Positions 57,654 to 64,000 of a DNA stretch of 64,000 nucleotides are shown here, piece after piece (the first letter of the stretch is position 1; every line of letters begins with the position of its first letter). This DNA is from Phragmites australis. Taxonomy: Eukaryota; Streptophyta; Magnoliopsida; Poales; Poaceae. The translations under genes and the position numbers were made by a program. Below the pieces are notes generated by a model. It had not been told where the DNA came from. It did not search any database and was given only the letters and a program-made list of their open reading frames with translations. The stretch lies in contig NC_084927.1 of the NCBI RefSeq assembly GCF_958298935.1, positions 12,180,001 through 12,244,000 on the forward strand, written 5' to 3'.

Positions 57654-60600
57654 CTACGCGAATGCCTGCGCCTCCACCTCCGACTTCAACATCGCGGCAT
57701 ACAAGCCGTCGCCATGGTTAGCTAGAAGGACGTCGTGGCTGCCAAGCTCGACGATCCTCCCATTGCTCACAACGGCGATGCGGTCGGCCTCGCGCACCGT
57801 GGAGAGGCGGTGCGCCACCTTGATCGTCGTTGCACGCCGTGAGACTTTTCTAAGGGCTTCCTGCACGTGCTTTTCGGATTCGAGGTCTAGCGCGCTGCTA
57901 GCCTCGTCCAGAAGTAGTATCTTGGACTGCTTAACGATTGCTCGTGCAATTGCAATCCTCTGCTTCTGACCCCCTGACAACTGGACTCCACTCTCTCCGA
58001 CCTGCTCAACACAAGCACTGTTTCAGCAATATACATATGAAGAATAAGATAGCATGTTCTCATGGCACAAATGTAGTTCCATACAAATAAGATAGCATGA
58101 TTACAGTTCAGAATGTTTAGCCTTGTTTCTAGCAAGTGATTCTTTGTCTTAATCTTAGAATTTGTTTTCCTATTGAAAAGTCTTTTTACATAATCTGCTT
58201 AAAATTGTTTACCTGAGTATCATAACCTTGGGGAAGCCCAGCGATGAACTTATGGATGTTGGCCTCCTTGGCAGCCTCTTCAATTTCTGCCCATGAGGCT
58301 TTTGGATTGCCAAACCCGATGTTTTCTCTGATAGACCCACTGAACAAAGATGGCTCCTGGCCCACCATTGCGCACTCCCCCCTGAGCCACTTAAGGTCCA
58401 GCTCCCGCACATCCACGCCGCCGACCATCACCTTCCCGCCCACCGGGTCGTAGAACCGCTGTACCAGCCAGACCACCGTGGACTTCCCGCTCCCGCTTGC
58501 ACCGATCATCGCAACAGTGCTCCCTGCCTTCACACACATCGAGAACTCATTCAACACCATCAGGTTCGGGCGTGACGGGTATGCAAATGTCACTTTCTTC
58601 AGCTCGACGTCGATGGGTCTCCCGTTCTTGATTGTTCGCCGCTCGGTCCGGTCCTTGTCGATTGCTGGCCTGCGCTTCAAAATGGATAGTATGCAGGCGA
58701 TGGCCACCGGTGCACCGGATGTGTCGGGGGCGAGACCAGCCAGTTGACCAACGGAGAAGGAGCTGAGGACAAGGATGAGGAAGATCTTTGACACATCGCC
58801 GAAGGTGGACTCGTCTCTCTTAATAAAGTATGCGCCGGCCCAGAGGGTCACCGTGTAAGCACCGTACATGGCGCCTTGGGAGAGCCCGAGGATGATGCCC
58901 ATGAATTGTGACCTCCGCCGAGCCTTGGCTATGGCACCCTCCAGCGACCGGTTGAATGTGCCGACGATGTTGCTCTGGGCGCAGAGAGCGGCGACTGTGC
59001 GCACGTTCGACACGGCGCCGGCTGCAATGCTGCTGGCCCGTGCGTATGCGCCGTCATCCGATTTTGGACCGACGTTGATGAGGAGGTTGAGGTAGCTGGC
59101 ACCAAGTGTCAACGGCGTGCAGGCCATTGCGACCAGCGTGAGTTTCCAGTCCAGCGCGAAGCATATGCCGAGACCCACGCCTGCTGAGCCCACGGCCATC
59201 AGGAGCACGGCGTAACGGTCGCCGAACATGGACCGGAATGCTATGGCGTCCCGTGCAAGGCGTGTCACGAGGACACCCATCGCGTTGTCTTCCTCGTCGA
59301 ACCACGCGGGCTCCTGCCGCATGATGGCGCGAAAGAGGCGGTTGCGGACACGCATGGTGAGCCTAGCGCCCGCCCATCCGCACAGACCCTGCTGCCCCGT
59401 CATAGTCAGGATGCAGGCCACGCCGAGACCAACCACGGCCGTTGCCAGATATCCCACCTGCCGCTTCATCTTTGACTTGTCTGCGTCGAAGTACACCTCG
59501 ACAGCCTGGCCCAGCAGCAGCGGGAACACCGAAAACACCGCGCCTGCGTGTATGCCCATCAGAAATCCCAGGATCAGCAAGGGGCCTTCCCGCCTCTGCA
59601 GCTTCCATATCTCAGAGACCCTGACCTTGGCGTCCTTGGCGTGCGCATCCTTCTGCTCTGCCTCTTCTTGTATCGTGTGAAATCCGTACCTTGACTTTGA
59701 TACCGACATGTCGTGCCCTGACTCGTCCGTGAAGCTGCTGTACATGGGCTCACCTCCAGTGCCAGGTTTCCTGGGCTCGGCAGAGTCGGACCTGCCGCTG
59801 TCCGATGCGAGCTTCACCAGGGCAGCGTAGGGGCCGCCCCGAGCTATGAGGTCGGCGTGGCAGCCGGACTCCACGACGGCCCCGCGGTCGAGCACAGCAA
59901 TGGTGTCGGCATTGCGGACAGTGTAAAGGCGGTGAGCGATGACGACGACTGTGCGGCCGGCGGAAAGGCGGTCGATGGACTGCTGCACCACGGCCTCGGA
60001 CTCGGCGTCCAGCGCGCTGGTGGGCTCATCCAGCAGCAGGATGCGCGGGGCACGGATGATGGCACGCGCGAGCGCGATCCGCTGCTTCTGGCCCCCCGAC
60101 AGCTGGGTCCCACGGTCCCCAACCTAAATAACGTGCAGGCGAAAGCAAATTGGTTAGGTGCGACTAGAGTCAATGGATGGCCATGTCAGTTTTGTGTTGC
60201 TCACCTGCGTGTCGTAGCCATCAGGTAGGCCTAGGACGAAGATGTGAGCATTGGCCTCGGTGCAGGCCGCGATGGCCTCTTGCCTCGTTGCGTTCTCCTT
60301 CCCCATCATCACGTTCTCTATGATGGAGGTGGCGAACAGGATCGGCTCCTGCCCAACCAAGCCGATCTGCGAGCGCAGCCACTTGAGATTCAGCGACGCC
60401 AGATCCCGTCCGTCCAACGTGATCGATCCTGCACCAACCCACCAACACTGCAATCAATCACTTGCATATTGGCTCATCACAACTTTGTCACCGGTGAAAC
60501 ATCCCATCGTGCAACAGAATATGGTGTGTGTTTTGTGCTTCACCTCGCGTTGGGTCGTAGAACCTTTCGATGAGCGCGAACATGGTGGACTTTCCCCCTC

Positions 60601-62950
60601 CGCTGACGCCCACGAGCGCCACCATCTTGGCCGCGGGGATGGTCAGGTTCAGGTTGTACAGGATCATGGCCTCCGGCCGCGACGGGTATGCGAACTCCAC
60701 GTCCTTGAACTCGATCCGCCCCCTCAACGCCAACAGCGCCAGCCCTCCGCCGCTGTACGCGTCGATCTCCGGCACGCGGTCGATGATCTCGAACACCCGC
60801 CCCGCCGCGACCGTCCCCTGCCCGAACTGCGCGTAGTAGGACAGCGACAGCGCCAAACCCCTGCGCGCATGGCCATTGCCAAATTCCAAGGCATTAGCAA
60901 AAGGAGCATTTCTTGCGATAATATACGGCACGTCGGCGCCGTGCAAGGTTCTTGTACGTGCCTTCCTCCGACCATCACGCCGAAGAAGCAGGCGATGGCG
61001 TCGCCGCCTTTGATCTCACCCTTGGCGACCAGCTGCGAGCCGTACCACAACGCCAGCGCCCACTGGGTGTATGTCACCAGGTAGATCACCCCCATGCCGG
61101 CGCCCTTGGCGAAGCCCATCTTTATGCCGATCGGAGCCGCCTTGTTCAGCCACTCGGCGTACTTGTCTGCCAGCCGGTCCTCCATGACAAAGGACAGGAC
61201 CGTCCGGATGGAGCTGATAGCCTGCTGGGCCACACTGCCGGCACGTTGGTACGATGCCTAATAGATCACAGAATATCAGAAACACAAAAAAGGTTATTTC
61301 AGTTTAGTCCATTGCTTAACAATCAGTAAGTATTGGTTGTGGAGATATTGAGTGAGCTGACCTCTTCCTTGGCGGTGAGGCCACCGTATATGGCCTTGTA
61401 GGCCATGCCGCACGACATCATAAGAGGCGTGACGGCGAAGACGGCGAGAGCAATCTTCCATGATTTGGCGAAGCCAACCACGTAGCCGAAGATGAAGGTG
61501 AAGACGTGATGCACAAAGCCTGCCATCTTTGTTTACATGTACAACAGATGAATTAAGCATTTAACTCTGTTCAGTACCAATCACTATTTCAGAATCATGT
61601 TTTTGCTCTGTACCTTCTCTCCCATGGCTTCCTGGACTTGAGCGACATCACTGGAGATGCTTTGCATCACCTCTCCAGTGCTCACCTCCGTATCGAAGAA
61701 TCCGATTTCCTGCCTCAACACTGCCTTCAAATACTCCCGCCGCATCTTCAGCGCTGACCTCTCGCCAATGATCCTCCAGCACGTGATCTCTGCACGCTTA
61801 CATAGTCAAAACTCAAAACTCCATAACCCAGAAAATTCCAAGAACAATCCATCAATTGCAACGAAAACAGTATTTTTACCAAGATAGGCTCCTATGACAA
61901 CAACTGCAGCAAGGATCACCATGTACAAGCTGATCTGCATTGAGTACAGTGTGGACAGAATTAGCTTCTCAGTAAATCCGCAGCACGGAAATTTGCGTTG
62001 TCTTGGTTTTCCTAATGGCGCTCACTCACCTGCTTGACGTCCTTCATCATCTGCGTCTTGTCGGCGTTGACAATCTTGTTGACGAAATTCCCGAACAGGT
62101 ACGAGTACCACGGCAGCGAGCCGCCGTTGATCATGGCACCGATGCACCCGAGCACGAGGAGCACGATGTCCAGCGGCGTCGAGTACTTAAACAAGCCAGC
62201 GATGCTGACAGGCTTTCCGACCCTCACCTCGATCTCACCGTCGTCCTCGTCGTCGTAATCGTGGTGTACACCACCGTCGTCATCGTAGTACTGGCTCTGG
62301 CTGTACGACGCGACGCTGATGCTGTTACCGAAGCTGGGCGCGTCCCGCCGAGCGCTAACGTAGAGCTTGTCGTGGTTGTCGCGCGAGAACGAGACCTCGC
62401 GGGACAAGGCGTTGTTGTACTTGTCTCTGTACTTCACCATCTCCATGTCCCCGGAGTCGCGGCCGGCGGCGGTGCAGACGGTGGCCGTTGTAAGGATGCC
62501 ATCATTGCTGGCGAAAGAAGTGTTGGGCGCCACAACGATGGCGCGGCTCGCATTGGTCACTACGCTCTGCAGCTCCAGCCGCTTGCCAGCGCCGCCGCCA
62601 CCACGGGGCACGTGCGCCACCGACGAGCGGTCGCGGTAGATCTGGCCGGACCGTCTCGACAAGTAGTAGTCCCTCGCTGTCCGGCGGAACAGAGCAGGCC
62701 CACGCCGTGAGGCACTGTCGTTCCCTGCCAGCGCCCACGGCCCGACCGCGGCCCCGAGGCCGTGCGGTTGCGCCCACGATGTGTCTGGTTGCCAGGACAC
62801 GGAGCTCTGCCACGACATGTCATCGACGCCTCGGTGGCGTACCCCACGCGGGCCAGCGAAGGACCTGGAGCTGTCAGGAGTGGGGAAGGGGCTTCGCGCG
62901 CCCTGTCGCCGCTGGTGCGTGCCCGAGCGGGAGAAGGAAAAGTCATCCAT
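57654..62950 (-). CDS. ABCB-family (MDR/P-glycoprotein-type) full ABC transporter, nine exons, 1470 aa
   Basis: Predicted exons, minus strand: 62950-62030, 61934-61880, 61789-61614, 61526-61362, 61257-60962, 60860-60544, 60428-60205, 60123-58213 and 58001-57654. They total 4413 bases, 1470 codons plus TAG, with every junction in frame. Layout is TMD-NBD-TMD-NBD. First membrane segment at about residues 258-275. NBD1: Walker [10 protein letters not shown] (622-630), signature LSGGQ (726-730), Walker B ILLLDE (Asp750), switch His782. NBD2: Walker [10 protein letters not shown] (1259-1267), LSGGQ (1363-1367), Asp1387, His1419. Both ATP sites look complete. Such proteins export hydrophobic compounds or auxin-like substrates across membranes; the substrate is not predictable. 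A ~244-residue Ser/Arg-rich, then acidic N-terminus makes it longer than the usual 1250-1300 aa. The start MDDFSFSR was preferred over the in-frame Met at 63157. Intron 5 uses a GC donor. Confidence 0.9.
60861..60961 (-). other. Intron 5 of the ABC transporter with GC-AG borders
   Basis: The exon 5 end GTCGGAGGAAG is followed by GCACGTAC rather than GT. The acceptor is GCGCAG before GGGTTTGGCG. Joining here gives Gly-Gly-Arg-Gly-Leu, the conserved reading of the family, and keeps the whole CDS in frame. Using a GT a few bases further on would add bases and break the frame or the conserved motif. Confidence 0.75.
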
Positions 62951-63206
62951 GCATGCACGGGCGGATGAATTCCAAAGCGCCAACGGGTGGCGCCGGGTTT
63001 GATAAAAGCGCAGCCCTCGGGTGCAGCTCCTGATGATGCCCAAACGCTTGGACGCGAGCGCGCGTGGTGCCGGCGGCCTTAGGACTCCACGCCGCGCGCC
63101 AATTCGTTGTACAAGCTTGTAGCGTTGCGCGTTGGATGCAACGAAGCGACTGTTCATGGATTCTGACGACAGAGTCTGTTTGATAGCGTTTTCTCGATCT
63201 AAATAT

Positions 63207-63214
63207 TTTATAGG
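63207..63214 (-). promoter_or_regulatory. Candidate TATA box of the ABC transporter gene
   Basis: The minus strand reads CCTATAAAATATTTAG, about 260 bp upstream of the chosen ATG. It is the best TATA-like site in the upstream 300 bases; no transcript start is known. Confidence 0.4.
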
Positions 63215-64000
63215 AAGTAATTTTTTAAGAAATGATTTAATGATTGAAAATGATTTTGAGGTTGAAAATAATTCTATAGGATAAACTCTACGAAGAAAGT
63301 GATTCTGTAAAAAATAAATGATGGAAGCTATTTTTTTTTACTCTCAGTATCTAACTGACTTTAAAAATCACTTCCACAAAATCACTATAAAAACTAAAAA
63401 CTATTATTTAGCAAAGCTCTCATTAATTCTACTCTTAAAATTGATATAAAAGGTCTGCCAAATAAACTCATAATATTCATAAAAGGAGTGTACGGAAGAA
63501 AGGAAAATGATAGTCGTACATTTCTGAGGAAAAAAATTGTTGTGCTTTTTAAAATCGATTCTTCCTATTTGACCATTTGCGTTTGGGAGTTGATCAATGT
63601 AGCATAGTAACTGACATTGGGCGCCCAAGTATCATTCATACTGCGTCGTGTGAACTGATAGTTATGCTATGTTTTGATTAGATCTCTGTGAACTCATACT
63701 TCTGCATAGAGTAAACCGTAAAAATTTGATATTTCTCGCATACCATGTCCCAGGTATGTGGGAACGTGCATACTAACTCGGACAAATGGAGGTCGAGGGT
63801 TCTTAAGCTCCAGCAAGAAGTTTAACAGGATTTGCTGGCCTAGGACTGTCGCCTGTGGCCCTGTGCCCATCCGTTCGTCAAAAGCGGTCACAAGATGCCA
63901 AGGAAACCGTCCCAGAGCTCATCTGTCTCTGATTCTCTTATCCTAAGAACAACCTATCATTTTCCTCAGATTTAACTACCAGATCGGCGTTTGTCGGAGT
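63215..64000. other. Upstream region, no gene seen
   Basis: AT-rich to about 63560, then mixed composition. Short frames on both strands show no domains. It is likely 5' flanking DNA of the ABC transporter gene. Confidence 0.5.

Noticed and set aside
61843..62710. Long plus-strand frame opposite exon 1 of the transporter (e.g. 62003-62710)
   Set aside because: A shadow of the GC-rich exon on the other strand; low-complexity Val/Ala/Arg composition and no domain.
63007..63157. Upstream in-frame Met as the start of the ABC transporter
   Set aside because: The frame is open, but the extra ~69 residues are Arg-rich with no family resemblance I recognise, and MDDFSFSR looks like a family start. 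Kept as an alternative only.
1..64000. CRISPR arrays, tRNA or rRNA genes, bacterial-type operons
   Set aside because: None was recognised. Tandem repeats here have no unique spacers, and the gene structure is eukaryotic.

Overview
The window is plant nuclear DNA, most likely from a grass (Poaceae). It shows GT-AG introns, a GC-rich ABC-transporter gene of grass type, Ty3/gypsy retrotransposons of Tat and chromovirus (CRM-like) type, Mutator and plant-mobile-domain sequences, and about 13 kb of a ~143-bp tandem satellite that resembles grass centromere satellites. I infer a pericentromeric satellite domain that gives way to genic DNA at the right end. The species cannot be fixed from the sequence alone.

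Layout. 1-13278: an old retroelement (A) with a 108-bp tandem array. A 9.5-kb Tat-type gypsy element (2009-11486, target duplication CCAGT) is nested in it. The Tat element has lost protease and reverse transcriptase, keeps an archaeal-type RNase H and an integrase, and carries a spliced antisense gene in its 3' half. 13279-15045: satellite. 15046-19099: a reverse-strand LTR fragment, then element B, a sibling of A that still holds the uninterrupted form of the Tat insertion site. 19100-27975: satellite with higher-order structure, split by a solo CRM-like LTR (23769-24728). 27976-36130: a decayed reverse-strand CRM-like element filled with later insertions. These include a 3-kb non-autonomous LTR element (29579-32537, TSD AAACA) inside a hairpin-rich DNA transposon that captured a histone H4 promoter and start. 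36131-37138: satellite. 37139-44659: a forward CRM-like element with recognisable but broken gag, protease, RT and integrase. 44660-47441: last satellite block. 47442-49620: truncated reverse CRM-like element. 49640-57030: gypsy gag remnant, a MULE transposase C-terminus and a plant mobile domain pseudogene, then AT-rich DNA. 57654-62950 (minus): the only conventional host gene, a nine-exon ABCB/P-glycoprotein-type transporter. Its predicted exons join in frame to 1470 codons. 62951-64000: its upstream region.

How the parts relate. Almost everything left of 57 kb is layered insertion history. The satellite was laid down first, and CRM-like elements and the A/B elements entered it. Tat, the small non-autonomous element and the DNA transposon then entered those. 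Nearly all transposon coding regions are broken by stops, frameshifts or deletions, whereas the ABC transporter gene is open throughout.
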